This document shows, in pieces, positions 38,237-50,498 of a stretch of DNA of 64,000 bases (position 1 is the first letter of the stretch; each line of letters opens with the position of its first letter). Position numbers and translations under genes: made by a program. The notes under the pieces are model-generated. The model was not told the origin of the DNA. It ran no database searches and was given only the letters and a program-made list of their open reading frames with translations. This DNA comes from Rhynchopus euleeides (taxonomy: Eukaryota; Euglenozoa; Diplonemea; Diplonemida; Diplonemidae). The stretch lies in the NCBI GenBank assembly GCA_963210315.1, contig OY723238.1:2170001-2234000 (forward strand), in the 5' to 3' direction.

Positions 38237-40185
38237 TGAGCTGAGTGCATGCAGATCAGGACAAATGCATGAGCTGAGTGCATGCAGATCAGGGTAAAGA
38301 GTGTGTGCATGCAGATCAGGGTAAATCCATGAGCTGAGTGCATGCAGATCAGGACAAAGAGTGTGTGCATGCAGATCAGGGTAAAGAGTGTGTGCATGCA
38401 GATCAGGACAAATCCATGAGCTGAGTGCATGCAGATCGGGACAAATTCATGAGCTGAGTGCATGCAGATCAGGGTAAAGAGTGTGTGCATGCAGATCAGG
38501 GTAAATCCATGAGCTGAGTGCATGCAGATCAGGACAAAGAGTGTGTGCATGCAGATCAGGGTAAGGAGTGTGTGCATGCAGATCAGGACAAATCCATGAG
38601 CTGAGTGCATGCAGATCGGGACAAATTCATGAGCTGAGTGCATGCAGATCAGGGTAAAGAGTGTGTGCATGCAGATCAGGGTAAATCCATGAGCTGAGTG
38701 CATGCAGATCAGGACAAAGAGTGTGTGCATGCAGATCAGGGTAAAGAGTGTGTGCATGCAGATCAGGACAAATCCATGAGCTGAGTGCATGCAGATCGGG
38801 ACAAATTCATGAGCTGAGTGCATGCAGATCAGGGTAAAGAGTGTGTGCATGCAGATCAGGGTAAATCCATGAGCTGAGTGCATGCAGATCAGGACAAAGA
38901 GTGTGTGCATGCAGATCAGGGTAAAGAGTGTGTGCATGCAGATCAGGACAAATCCATGAGCTGAGTGCATGCAGATCGGGACAAATTCATGAGCTGAGTG
39001 CATGCAGATCAGGACAAATCCATGAGCTGAGTGCATGCAGATCAGGGTAAATCCATGAGCTGAGTGCATGCAGATCAGGACAAAGAGTGTGTGCATGCAG
39101 ATCAGGGTAAAGAGTGTGTGCATGCAGATCAGGACAAATCCATGAGCTGAGTGCATGCAGATCAGGACAAATCCATGAGCTGAGTGCATGCAGATCAGGG
39201 TAAATCCATGAGCTGAGTGCATGCAGATCAGGACAAAGAGTGTGTGCATGCAGATCAGGGTAAAGAGTGTGTGCATGCAGATCAGGACAAATCCATGAGC
39301 TGAGTGCATGCAGATCGGGACAAATTCATGAGCTGAGTGCATGCAGATCAGGACAAATGCATGAGCTGAGTGCATGCAGATCAGGGTAAAGAGTGTGTGC
39401 ATGCAGATCAGGGTAAATCCATGAGCTGAGTGCATGCAGATCAGGACAAAGAGTGTGTGCATGCAGATCAGGGTAAAGAGTGTGTGCATGCAGATCAGGA
39501 CAAATCCATGAGCTGAGTGCATGCAGATCGGGACAAATTCATGAGCTGAGTGCATGCAGATCAGGACAAAGAGTGTGTGCATGCAGATCAGGGTAAAGAG
39601 TGTGTGCATGCAGATCAGGACAAATCCATGAGCTGAGTGCATGCAGATCGGGACAAATTCATGAGCTGAGTGCATGCAGATCAGGACAAATGCATGAGCT
39701 GAGTGCATGCAGATCAGGGTAAAGAGTGTGTGCATGCAGATCAGGGTAAATCCATGAGCTGAGTGCATGCAGATCAGGACAAAGAGTGTGTGCATGCAGA
39801 TCAGGGTAAAGAGTGTGTGCATGCAGATCAGGACAAATCCATGAGCTGAGTGCATGCAGATCGGGACAAATTCATGAGCTGAGTGCATGCAGATCAGGAC
39901 AAATCCATGAGCTGAGTGCATGAAGATCGGGACAAATTCATGAGCTGAGTGCATGCAGATCAGGACAAAGAGTGTGTGCATGCAGATCAGGGTAAAGAGT
40001 GTGTGCATGCAGATCAGGACAAATCCATGAGCTGAGTGCATGCAGATCAGGACAAATCCATGAGCTGAGTGCATGCAGATCAGGACAAAGAGTGTGTGCA
40101 TGCAGATCAGGGTAAGGAGTGTGTGCATGCAGATCAGGACAAATCCATGAGCTGAGTGCATGCAGATCAGGGTAAAGAGTGTGTG
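38237..40185. repeat. 27/33-bp minisatellite, block C
   Basis: Same satellite family. Occasional unit variants such as GGTAAGGAGTGT appear here and in block D. It ends with AAAGAGTGTGTG (40174-40185), which is repeated after the following insertion. Confidence 0.96.
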
Positions 40186-41280
40186 GGGGGGATAAAATCC
40201 AACTTGCTGCCTTCACGTGGCGCCCCCTGTGATTACCCTCCTTGGAGGGGAAACCAAAGCAAGCTCTGGTATTAAGATCCTTGGAATTGACCTTGGGGGG
40301 CCTCTTGAGTGAGTCTCGGGAGAAATCGGACCTGTGCATGGGTCAGGGCAGTGTGCGCGAGCATAAGGCCCTGGGCTGTTCCCTCTGAGTTGCTCTAATT
40401 GCATGAGTGGCTTGAGCACATGGACGTCTGCAGGCCAGCCTGTAGGAAGATCAGGATGCAGGGTTGCCCCCCTTTTAGGGCGTGAAAGCCTCGCCAATGC
40501 TTTCCCTAGTGCCGCGATCGGGCGTGCTGGAGCTGCGCGATGCCTGAGAAGATCCTGCTGGAGCTGATCCTGCCCCCACGTTGCGGCTCTAAGCCCTCAA
40601 CGGGTAGCCCCTCTGGGTGGTCGCTGCTGACCTGTGCCTGGCCCCTCCCCCTTCGCACAAGGGGTTGACTAGTGTTGCAGGCGGTGGAGTCATAGACAGC
40701 ACTGCCTTTTGCTTTCACCATTGGCCCTTTCTCTACTTTTTCGGTGCACAACAGAGACCTCTCTTTGTGTCGATGCGTTGCGGCTACAAACAAACCAACA
40801 AGCCCCTCCATCACTACAAAGAGCAGTTTTCTGAACCCTAGCGTTGTCCCAGCTAGCTTGTGTTTCCCTTTTGGGCTTTTTCTTTGAGTTTTTCTTTACT
40901 CGATCGTTTCCTGTGACACTCTGTGTTTCAGCATTCATTGCAATGTGTAATGTGCAACTTCCACTTCAGGTTCCTTGCACATAACACAAAAGCGGTTGGC
41001 GGCTATCAACCATATGCTATTGAAGCAACCAAGCCCCCCGTTTTTGGAGTTATGTACGAGCAATCTGTCACCAGTGTGGTCCTCGCTGGCTAAGTGGATG
41101 TCCAGAGGCTGTGCCATTTTTGGCGTGTCGTTTGATGTGTGTGATCTTTTCATGTGTGTTTCTTTCGCTTTCTTCTTTTCGTTTCTTGTCTTGCTTGTCT
41201 CTTGTACCTTGTATTCTGTACCAACTAGCCCAGACAAACAACAGCTGCAAAGATTCTCGGTCCGGAAAAAAAAAAAAAAA
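40186..41280 (+). mobile_element. 1.1-kb poly(A)-tailed insertion in the satellite
   Basis: A unique 1,095-bp segment ending in an A-run (41266-41283) and flanked by the 12-base string AAAGAGTGTGTG on both sides (40174-40185 and 41281-41292). Removing the segment and one copy of the flank restores a normal satellite unit. This is what a retrotransposed cDNA with a target-site duplication looks like. No protein-coding frame of note is present, so it may be a processed transcript or SINE-like element. The caveat is that GAGTGTGTG is part of the repeat unit. Confidence 0.65.
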
Positions 41281-44091
41281 AAAGAGTGTGTGCATGCAGA
41301 TCAGGGTAAATCCATGAGCTGAGTGCATGCAGATCAGGACAAAGAGTGTGTGCATGCAGATCAGGGTAAGGAGTGTGTGCATGCAGATCAGGACAAATCC
41401 ATGAGCTGAGTGCATGCAGATCGGGACAAATTCATGAGCTGAGTGCATGCAGATCAGGACAAATGCATGAGCTGAGTGCATGCAGATCAGGGTAAAGAGT
41501 GTGTGCATGCAGATCAGGACAAATCCATGAGCTGAGTGCATGCAGATCGGGACAAATTCATGAGCTGAGTGCATGCAGATCAGGACAAATGCATGAGCTG
41601 AGTGCATGCAGATCAGGGTAAAGAGTGTGTGCATGCAGATCAGGGTAAATCCATGAGCTGAGTGCATGCAGATCAGGACAAAGAGTGTGTGCATGCAGAT
41701 CAGGGTAAAGAGTGTGTGCATGCAGATCAGGACAAATCCATGAGCTGAGTGCATGCAGATCAGGACAAATCCATGAGCTGAGTGCATGCAGATCAGGACA
41801 AAGAGTGTGTGCATGCAGATCAGGGTAAGGAGTGTGTGCATGCAGATCAGGACAAATCCATGAGCTGAGTGCATGCAGATCAGGGTAAAGAGTGTGTGCA
41901 TGCAGATCAGGGTAAATCCATGAGCTGAGTGCATGCAGATCAGGACAAAGAGTGTGTGCATGCAGATCAGGGTAAGGAGTGTGTGCATGCAGATCAGGAC
42001 AAATCCATGAGCTGAGTGCATGCAGATCGGGACAAATTCATGAGCTGAGTGCATGCAGATCAGGACAAATGCATGAGCTGAGTGCATGCAGATCAGGGTA
42101 AAGAGTGTGTGCATGCAGATCAGGACAAATCCATGAGCTGAGTGCATGCAGATCGGGACAAATTCATGAGCTGAGTGCATGCAGATCAGGACAAATGCAT
42201 GAGCTGAGTGCATGCAGATCAGGGTAAAGAGTGTGTGCATGCAGATCAGGGTAAATCCATGAGCTGAGTGCATGCAGATCAGGACAAAGAGTGTGTGCAT
42301 GCAGATCAGGGTAAAGAGTGTGTGCATGCAGATCAGGACAAATCCATGAGCTGAGCGCATGCAGATCGGGACAAATTCATGAGCTGAGTGCATGCAGATC
42401 AGGACAAAGAGTGTGTGCATGTAGATCAGGGTAAAGAGTGTGTGCATGCAGATCAGGACAAATCCATGAGCTGAGTGCATGCAGATCGGGACAAATTCAT
42501 GAGCTGAGTGCATGCAGATCAGGACAAATGCATGAGCTGAGTGCATGCAGATCAGGGTAAAGAGTGTGTGCATGCAGATCAGGGTAAATCCATGAGCTGA
42601 GTGCATGCAGATCAGGACAAAGAGTGTGTGCATGCAGATCAGGGTAAAGAGTGTGTGCATGCAGATCAGGACAAATCCATGAGCTGAGTGCATGCAGATC
42701 GGGACAAATTCATGAGCTGAGTGCATGCAGATCAGGGTAAAGAGTGTGTGCATGCAGATCAGGGTAAATCCATGAGCTGAGTGCATGCAGATCAGGACAA
42801 AGAGTGTGTGCATGCAGATCAGGGTAAAGAGTGTGTGCATGCAGATCAGGACAAATCCATGAGCTGAGTGCATGCAGATCGGGACAAATTCATGAGCTGA
42901 GTGCATGCAGATCAGGACAAATGCATGAGCTGAGTGCATGCAGATCAGGGTAAAGAGTGTGTGCATGCAGATCAGGGTAAATCCATGAGCTGAGTGCATG
43001 CAGATCAGGACAAATCCATGAGCTGAGTGCATGCACATCGGGACAAATTCATGAGCTGAGTGCATGCAGATCAGGACAAATCCATGAGCTGAGTGCATGC
43101 AGATCGGGACAAATTCATGAGCTGAGTGCATGCAGATCAGGACAAATGCATGAGCTGAGTGCATGCAGATCAGGGTAAAGAGTGTGTGCATGCAGATCAG
43201 GGTAAATCCATGAGCTGAGTGCATGCAGATCAGGACAAATCCATGAGCTGAGTGCATGCACATCGGGACAAATTCATGAGCTGAGTGCATGCAGATCAGG
43301 ACAAATCCATGAGCTGAGTGCATGCAGATCGGGACAAATTCATGAGCTGAGTGCATGCAGATCAGGACAAATGCATGAGCTGAGTGCATGCAGCTCAGGG
43401 TAAAGAGTGTGTGCATGCAGATCAGGGTAAATCCATGAGCTGAGTGCATGCAGATCAGGACAAAGAGTGTGTGCATGCAGATCAGGGTAAAGAGTGTGTG
43501 CATGCAGATCAGGACAAATCCATGAGCTGAGTGCATGCAGATCGGGACAAATTCATGAGCTGAGTGCATGCAGATCAGGACAAATGCATGAGCTGAGTGC
43601 ATGCAGATCAGGGTAAAGAGTGTGTGCATGCAGATCAGGGTAAATCCATGAGCTGAGTGCATGCAGATCAGGACAAAGAGTGTGTGCATGCAGATCAGGG
43701 TAAAGAGTGTGTGCATGCAGATCAGGACAAATCCATGAGCTGAGTGCATGCAGATCGGGACAAATTCATGAGCTGAGTGCATGCAGATCAGGACAAATGC
43801 ATGAGCTGAGTGCATGCAGATCAGGACAAATCCATGAGCTGAGTGCATGCACATCGGGACAAATTCATGAGCTGAGTGCATGCAGATCAGGACAAATCCA
43901 TGAGCTGAGTGCATGCAGATCGGGACAAATTCATGAGCTGAGTGCATGCAGATCAGGACAAATGCATGAGCTGAGTGCATGCAGATCAGGGTAAAGAGTG
44001 TGTGCATGCAGATCAGGGTAAATCCATGAGCTGAGTGCATGCAGATCAGGACAAAGAGTGTGTGCATGCAGATCAGGGTAAAGAGTGTGTG
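41281..44091. repeat. 27/33-bp minisatellite, block D
   Basis: Same satellite family. Its right part (from about 42445) repeats block A unit for unit at an offset of 8,555 bp. The minus strand stays open for 999 codons here only because the units have lengths divisible by 3. Confidence 0.96.
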
Positions 44092-44595
44092 GGTCCCTCA
44101 ACGAGACCCCCTGTCCCCGGCCCTGTGAGCACCACAGCACCAGGGAATAGGCATCCCAACTCACAGGACCCACCGCCGTCACTGCATGCCCCTCTGCCCC
44201 GCGTTTCGTTACCTTCTCTGCCAGGTCACGGGTCCCCCCTCCAGGTGCCCTCCCGCCTCATCCCTTTTTACCCCCGTCGTTGCCCGTTTTGGCGCCCCCG
44301 ATAGGCGGACCCAGGGAGCCTCGTCAAAGTGCCATCCCTACAGGAGATCACCCTGGTTTAGGCCCCCATGAGCACCATGGCACCAGTAATCCAGGAAATT
44401 TGGCTCCCTGGATCCACCGTCACTGCTATTCTTGTCCTTCTGCATTACCTTTCACGCTTATTTGCCTTCGGACTGGGTCATGGGATGGAAGAGGGCGGTC
44501 GGGGTCTGGGGAAGTGAGGATGTGTGTCAAGACCTTGTCTCGTTGTGCCTGGGAGGTTTGGTGGTGGATGGGATGAGACACAGGCCATTGTGCCC
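44092..44595. repeat. Spacer element, copy 3
   Basis: Identical, as far as I compared, to spacer copy 1 at 35537-36040, in the same satellite context. It was evidently duplicated together with its surrounding satellite. Confidence 0.85.
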
Positions 44596-44997
44596 AGTGC
44601 ATGCAGATCAGGACAAAGAGTGTGTGCATGCAGATCAGGGTAAAGAGTGTGTGCATGCAGATCAGGACAAATCCATGAGCTGAGTGCATGCAGATCGGGA
44701 CAAATTCATGAGCTGAGTGCATGCAGATCAGGGTAAAGAGTGTGTGCATGCAGATCAGGGTAAATCCATGAGCTGAGTGCATGCAGATCAGGACAAAGAG
44801 TGTGTGCATGCAGATCAGGGTAAAGAGTGTGTGCATGCAGATCAGGACAAATCCATGAGCTGAGTGCATGCAGATCGGGACAAATTCATGAGCTGAGTGC
44901 ATGCAGATCAGGACAAATCCATGAGCTGAGTGCATGCAGATCAGGGTAAATCCATGAGCTGAGTGCATGCAGATCAGGACAAAGAGTGTGTGCATGC
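44596..44997. repeat. 27/33-bp minisatellite, block E
   Basis: Satellite matching the start of block B (offset 8,555), cut off by the run of Ns. Confidence 0.95.
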
Positions 44998-45197
44998 NNN
45001 NNNNNNNNNNNNNNNNNNNNNNNNNNNNNNNNNNNNNNNNNNNNNNNNNNNNNNNNNNNNNNNNNNNNNNNNNNNNNNNNNNNNNNNNNNNNNNNNNNNN
45101 NNNNNNNNNNNNNNNNNNNNNNNNNNNNNNNNNNNNNNNNNNNNNNNNNNNNNNNNNNNNNNNNNNNNNNNNNNNNNNNNNNNNNNNNNNNNNNNNN
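44998..45197. other. Assembly gap, 200 N
   Basis: Exactly 200 undetermined bases between the 27/33-bp satellite and the 10-bp satellite. A round number suggests a placeholder rather than a measured distance. Sequence after the gap restarts at the equivalent of 13380. Confidence 0.99.
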
Positions 45198-45687
45198 AGG
45201 TTGCTGGAGGTTGCTGGATGTTGCTGGAGGTTGCTGGAGGTTGCTGCAGGTTGCTAGAGGTTGCTGGAGGTTGCTAGAGGTTGCTGGAGGTTGCTGGAGG
45301 TTGCTAGAGGTTGCTAGAGGTTGCTAGAGGTTGCTGGAGGTTGCTGGAGGTTGCTGGAGGTTGCTGGAGGTTGCTGGAGGTTGCTGCAGGTTGCTGGAGG
45401 TTGCTGGATGTTGCTGGAGGTTGCTGGAGGTTGCTGGAGGTTGCTGGAGGTTGCTGGAGGTTGCTAGAGGTGGCTGGAGGTTGCTAGAGGTTGCTGGAGG
45501 TTGCTGGACGTTGCTGGAGGTTGCTGGAGGTTGCTAGAGGTTGCTAGAGGTTGCTGGATGTTGCTGGAGGTTGCTAGAGGTTGCTAGAGGTTGCTGGAGG
45601 TTGCTGGAGGTTGCTAGAGGTTGCTGCAGGTTGCTGGAGGTTGCTGGAGGTTGCTGGAGGTGGCTGGAGGTTGCTAGAGGTTGCTGC
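45198..45687. repeat. 10-bp minisatellite, second copy (3' end only)
   Basis: Matches 13380-13869 unit by unit (offset 31,818). Only the last 490 bp of the array lie after the gap. Confidence 0.95.
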
Positions 45688-45692
45688 TCTCT

Positions 45693-45723
45693 TCTGGTGA
45701 CTTGCAACAGGGGTGCGAAAAGG
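45693..45723 (+). other. 31-bp RT-gene fragment, second copy
   Basis: Same as 13875-13905; identical to 50738-50768 inside the second RT gene. Confidence 0.85.
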
Positions 45724-48518
45724 TCGACGTACACCCCCCCCCCCCCCCCTCTCTACTTCAACGCACGACTACAACCCCCCCTCCTCACTTCTACATCTCC
45801 CATATATACCCCCACCCCCGTCGTTCAGATCTACCGTACCCATGAAAATACGGCCGCGGGGTGTGACACCCCCCCCCAACTTACCTGTCCTGTAGATTGC
45901 GCTCTCAGGGGTGCAAGATGACACAGGACAGCCACCACACCACCAGTCTTGACGCCCACAAAATGGTGGATTTTCCAGCGTCAATTCTGTCTCACAGGGT
46001 TAGCCACTTCGACCACACGGGTCGTTGTGCATAACTTCTCTTTTCGACGCTACGGTATGTGTGTCACGCTTGCAGTTGGCTCTGGCGCTGGTTGCGGGTC
46101 TGTCGAGGAGCAGCAGCGGGGTCAAACCCGTCTGCTGTTTTCTGTCATTCCCGTGGTCTGTCGTACGACTTCGGCTTGCGAAAGACTTTTAAACGTTTAT
46201 AGCCTCTGGTCACGGCCCCCTTTCAACTTTGACCGTGGGTGGGTTTCTGAATTTTCTGGAAAGCACCATGTATTCGAGGGACTGCGTGATTCGGACTTGC
46301 AGAACGGAAGGGCTACTGGGAAGGAACTGTACACTTTCTTGAGGCACGATCATTGGTGACCTAGGACGGAGGCATGCACGCATGTTGACTGGTGAAAAGG
46401 GGACACCCTAAGCAAGGCATACAAAGCGGTAGGTAATACCCGCCTGGGCTCTGTTTACCCCACCGTCAGCAACGCGGCGCCGTTAAAACTCTATAAGGGG
46501 AGGTTTGGCATGTCGCACTGTTCGTCGCATTCAGCGGGGGAGCCAGTGGACGTGTGGAGAGGGGTGTACAGTTCTGAAACAGTAGTCTGGCTCTGAGGGG
46601 GCGAATCACGTGTGGGAGTGTGGGAGGGAAGTCCTGAGATGAAGTGGTGCGATCCTTGGGGGGGCGAAAGTTTCATTTGCCTTTGGTCAAGGCCTTTTCA
46701 AACAAATTCGACCACGGAGCCTAGTAGCTGGTCCCTCGAATAGCACAAGTCTATGACAGGTCCCGGCACGAGGTTGCCTGCTATCGCAAACCCCCGGGGT
46801 CAGCCCGAGGACCCCCCCTTTAGCCCCCAGCTGGGGGAGGGGTTCAGTACCACTTTTTCGCCCGGCCAAAGGCCCCCCCTGAGTGGGGGGCCTGTGTGCT
46901 GACCCCCCCTGCCCCCCCTGAGCACTGCTCAGGGGGGGTCTGGGGGGACCCCCTGGCCTACGGCTGGGGGGGGGGCCTGTGTGTACTGGATCGTTTAGGT
47001 GGCATTTGTGATAATGCCACTTTTTTTTCGCGATAATGCCACTTTTTCAGTACCACTTTTTTGGCCCGGCCAAGGCCCCCCCTGAGTGGGGGGCCTGTGT
47101 GCTGACCCCCCCTGCCTGAACCTGAGCACTGCTTAGGGGGGCTCTGGGGGCCCCCCTGGCCTACGGCTGGGGGGGGGCCTGTGTGTACTGGATAGTTTAG
47201 GTGGCATTTGCGATAATGCCACTTTTTTTTCGCGATAATGCCACTTTTTCAGTACCACTTTTTTGGCCTGTGCCCCTGTGGCCTGGCCAAAGCCCCCTGG
47301 GCCCCCCCTGAGCCCTGGCTTGGGGGGGCCCTGTGGACCCCCTGGCCTACGGCTGGGGGGGGGCCTGTGCGTACTGGATAGTTTAGGTGGCATTTGCGAT
47401 AATGCCACTTTTTTGGGTGCCACTTTTTTCTTCGCGATAATGCCACTTTTTTTTCGCGATAATGCCACTTTTTTTTCGCGAAAATGCCACTTTTTGAAAA
47501 GTGGCATTATCGCGAAACTTTCAAAAAAAACAGGGCATTATCGTAAATAACCCCTGATTCTATTGACCTCACTGGCTGCAACCAAACGTGCTCTATACAC
47601 TAACCCCACCCTTCATCAGGCTCAGGGTGTGTTCAGGGTATTGTGTGCAAACAAAAGGAACTTCATCAGAGCGGTTGTAGCTGTGAAGTGATAGGGCGCT
47701 TTTTATAAGACAAGGCGTTCACGGTGGCCTGGTCAGACTCTGACCAGGTCAAAACCTGGTCAAATCTTGACCTGGTCAAAACCTGGTCAGTCAGCTGACC
47801 AGGCTACCGTGATTGTTTACGTGCCAACCCCCCCCCCCCCCCCCAAAGTGCAAGCCGCTGTCGACACGGTGGGGTACGACAACCAGAGGGTAACCCTTTT
47901 AGGGAGCCAAATCGGCCGAAAATCCGAAAACGCATTTAGGTACCCAGGGTACCTAAAAAATGGGTTACCCACAGGTTCCGACATCGGGTGTCGTACCCCA
48001 CCGTGGATGCTACGACATCGTCCGCCAAGCTATACCCCCACCTCGTCAATCATGGGTCCTGCACCCCCAATAGCGGGGGTCTGGACCCCCACTATCGGGG
48101 ATCGTACGGGCACCAAAAATAGGCAGTGCAGACTCCCGATATCGGGGGTCCGTACGGCTAGCGGGTTCGCTCAGACCCCCGGCCCAGACCCCCGGTCCAG
48201 GGGGTGGGGGTCCACCGTGCAGTCTTTGTCCAGCCGCCTCTCCCCCTTTTCATCCCCGCATCGACCCAGTTTTCCCCCGACCCTGGAAAGTTAGGAATAC
48301 CGCTGGGGTGAAGGGAGAACACCGTTGTGCTTCTTCCAACTTCCACTTCCCAGCCAACCCCCCCCCCGGCTGGGGGGACACCCCTGTCTCGGCAGCAACG
48401 GAGGCGCAGCAAAGAAGGCATTTCCTCCTTCATCTTTCTCTCTCTCTCTCTCTCTCTCTCGTATGCTTATAGTGTGAATATCCCCGAAACGAAAATACTC
48501 GCACCCCAAGGGTGTCGT
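45724..48518. other. Second copy of the non-coding foldback region
   Basis: Equivalent of 13906-16700. It contains the 202-bp tandem repeat (46845-47518), the tight hairpin (47477-47514), the 92-bp foldback (47720-47811), the MITE-like foldback with 17-bp ends (47865-48005) and the (TC)12 tract (48437-48460). I saw no differences from the first copy. Confidence 0.85.
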
Positions 48519-49976
48519 CTACTTAACTACGCGGGCCCGCGGCCCGGTAGACTCCCCTTGTTTGAGAGAGGAGCTGCTCTGGTGGGGTGAGGGAAGTGAC
48601 ACAGGAGGAGGAGGAGGCGCAGGCGCCACACGGTCTGTAGCGCCCGGTGACGCGCTACGTGAGGAAGGAGGATTAAGGTAGGCCCGGAAGCCTGTAGGCG
48701 CGTGCGGTGACCGCGCACGGGCGGAGGAGGAAGAGGCACCAGAACGGGGCCTTTGGGGAAGGGCTGCGTCAACGGACACGCCGTCGGGAGGGGAGGTAGT
48801 AGGAGAAGGTGGGTCCGGATCAGCGGCGCCCACGTCAACGTCAGCGTTAGCGGTGGGGATCACGTGGTCGACCCTAGGCCTTTGGGCAGGCAGTGCCGGG
48901 GTGGAACCGGTATGCGCCTCTAAGGCGGTGCGCTTCAGCTGCGCCACGGCGGGGATGGATGGCCTGACGCCGTCGGGTGAGAGCCTCCTACGAGGCTGCA
49001 TCAGGTGGCGGTGGGGTGAGCCCGGGGAGCACACGGTATGGGCCAGCCTCTTCAGGATAACTGGAGGGGTGGCGGGCTCGGGAGTAGCGGGACACGGGGT
49101 CGCTTCAGGGGAGGGCTGAGGCGCAGGCACACGGGGTGGCGTGGTGGAGGGAAGATCCCCCACGGTAGGCGCAGTCGCCTCTGGGAAGGGCGGGGTTGGC
49201 GGCACATGGGGCGGCGGGGTGGGGGCGTCTGCCTCCACAGGCGTCGCAGGGGCGGGAGGGGCGTGGTGGCCCTTCTTGCAGCAAGCGGTGGGGCGTCTGT
49301 CATCCATCTCAGGCAGAGAGGCGCAGACCCCGCAGGGGGGCAGGTCATGGTCGCGGCAGCCGTGGTGGCCACGCTTGCAGCACATGTTGGAGGAGCTGCA
49401 GGTGCCGCAGCGGAGCAGCCGGTGCGTGCTGCAGAACTGCACGGGCAGTCCGTCATCCTGGCGGTGGTGGGCCCGGCAGCAGTCTTCCATTCGCAGGGTT
49501 CGGTTGTGCCCCGCCGCGTCGCAGTCATGGCACTTGGGCTTGGAGTGGGCCCTGCAGACGTTGCGAGCCAGCACCTCCGAACGGGGGGCATAGCGCTCAG
49601 CGCCGCACGGCGCCGACCTCGGGCTGACCGTGTCGAGGGGGTCACGGGTGGGGGCTACGGGAGTAGGGTCCCACTGTTCGCTTCGCGTGTCCCGGTCGGG
49701 CACCTCGGTATACGACGGGGTAAGGTCCAGGCCCCACGACTTGCTCGAGGCCCAGTGGATCGCGCGGGGAATCTGCTCGATCAGGATACGGGTGGTGAGC
49801 CCGTGGCAGGCAAAGCGGGGGCGCGGCTCAAGACCGCCCCAGACTTCCTTCACCCCCACCGCGCGGAGGCAGTAGACACGCGAGACAAACGCGCCAGGCA
49901 GGGGCGCGCGGAGGTTAACTGCTTCACACTGGGAGACAAGGTATTTCAACATCTGCCCCATCATGCGTCCACGCAT
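48519..49976 (-). CDS. Cys/His-rich protein, second copy
   Basis: Translation identical to the 485-residue protein at 16701-18158, with all three C-x2-H-x4-C-x2-C...CC...HH motifs (DNA about 49263-49556). The function is not recognised. As in the first copy, the frame continues upstream to a TGA. Confidence 0.6.
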   Translation of the reverse strand: MRGRMMGQMLKYLVSQCEAVNLRAPLPGAFVSRVYCLRAVGVKEVWGGLEPRPRFACHGLTTRILIEQIPRAIHWASSKSWGLDLTPSYTEVPDRDTRSEQWDPTPVAPTRDPLDTVSPRSAPCGAERYAPRSEVLARNVCRAHSKPKCHDCDAAGHNRTLRMEDCCRAHHRQDDGLPVQFCSTHRLLRCGTCSSSNMCCKRGHHGCRDHDLPPCGVCASLPEMDDRRPTACCKKGHHAPPAPATPVEADAPTPPPHVPPTPPFPEATAPTVGDLPSTTPPRVPAPQPSPEATPCPATPEPATPPVILKRLAHTVCSPGSPHRHLMQPRRRLSPDGVRPSIPAVAQLKRTALEAHTGSTPALPAQRPRVDHVIPTANADVDVGAADPDPPSPTTSPPDGVSVDAALPQRPRSGASSSSARARSPHAPTGFRAYLNPPSSRSASPGATDRVAPAPPPPPVSLPSPHQSSSSLKQGESTGPRARVVK

Positions 49977-50498
49977 GTTGAGTGGGGCGGGCTGGGTTCC
50001 TGCCGGGGCGCCAGTAGCGATCGGGCAGACGTCGAGCCCGGAGAAGACCTCGAAGTCGATGGCGAGCTCGCAGAAGGAGACGGACCCCTCCCTCGTTCAG
50101 GTGAGACGACCGAGCCAGGCCCGCAGGGCACGCATGATGCACTCTCCGTGAGTCCAGCGGGGTGGGTTGTCCGGCAGTGAGGCCAGGTCGGACTGATGGG
50201 GCGCAGCGGGTCGCGCTAGCGCTGCGTCCCACGCGCAAACAGTTGGGGATACCCCGAGGCGCTCACGTTCCAGCACATCTCTGCGGGCGACTATCGTGCT
50301 CATTAGGTGGTGCAGGTCCTTCGCCCGCACCGTACCGGATAGGGGTTTCGGTATGATGCCCCAGTTGGCTAGGCAGGGCGGCCATGAGAGGCGCTCCTCA
50401 CACGTTTTCTCACCCTGCGATGGATGGCCTGAAGCTCCAGCGTCTCCTGAGGGATGAGAAAGTGGTGCAGGCTTGCCCGGATAAGGATCGGCTGGCAA
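49977..50498 (-). pseudogene. Upstream part of the Cys/His gene, second copy
   Basis: Same in-frame TGA (50097-50099) and same 133-residue upstream frame from ATG 50498 as in the first copy. The interruption was therefore present before the copies separated, if they are separate loci. Confidence 0.5.

Noticed and set aside
32894..44067. Minus-strand frames of 562 to 999 codons reading MHSAHGFVLIC-like repeats
   Set aside because: By-products of 27- and 33-bp units, both multiples of 3; they run into unrelated DNA at each end.
33266..44997. CRISPR-like array of regularly spaced repeats
   Set aside because: No variable spacers; units are contiguous tandem repeats with no cas genes.
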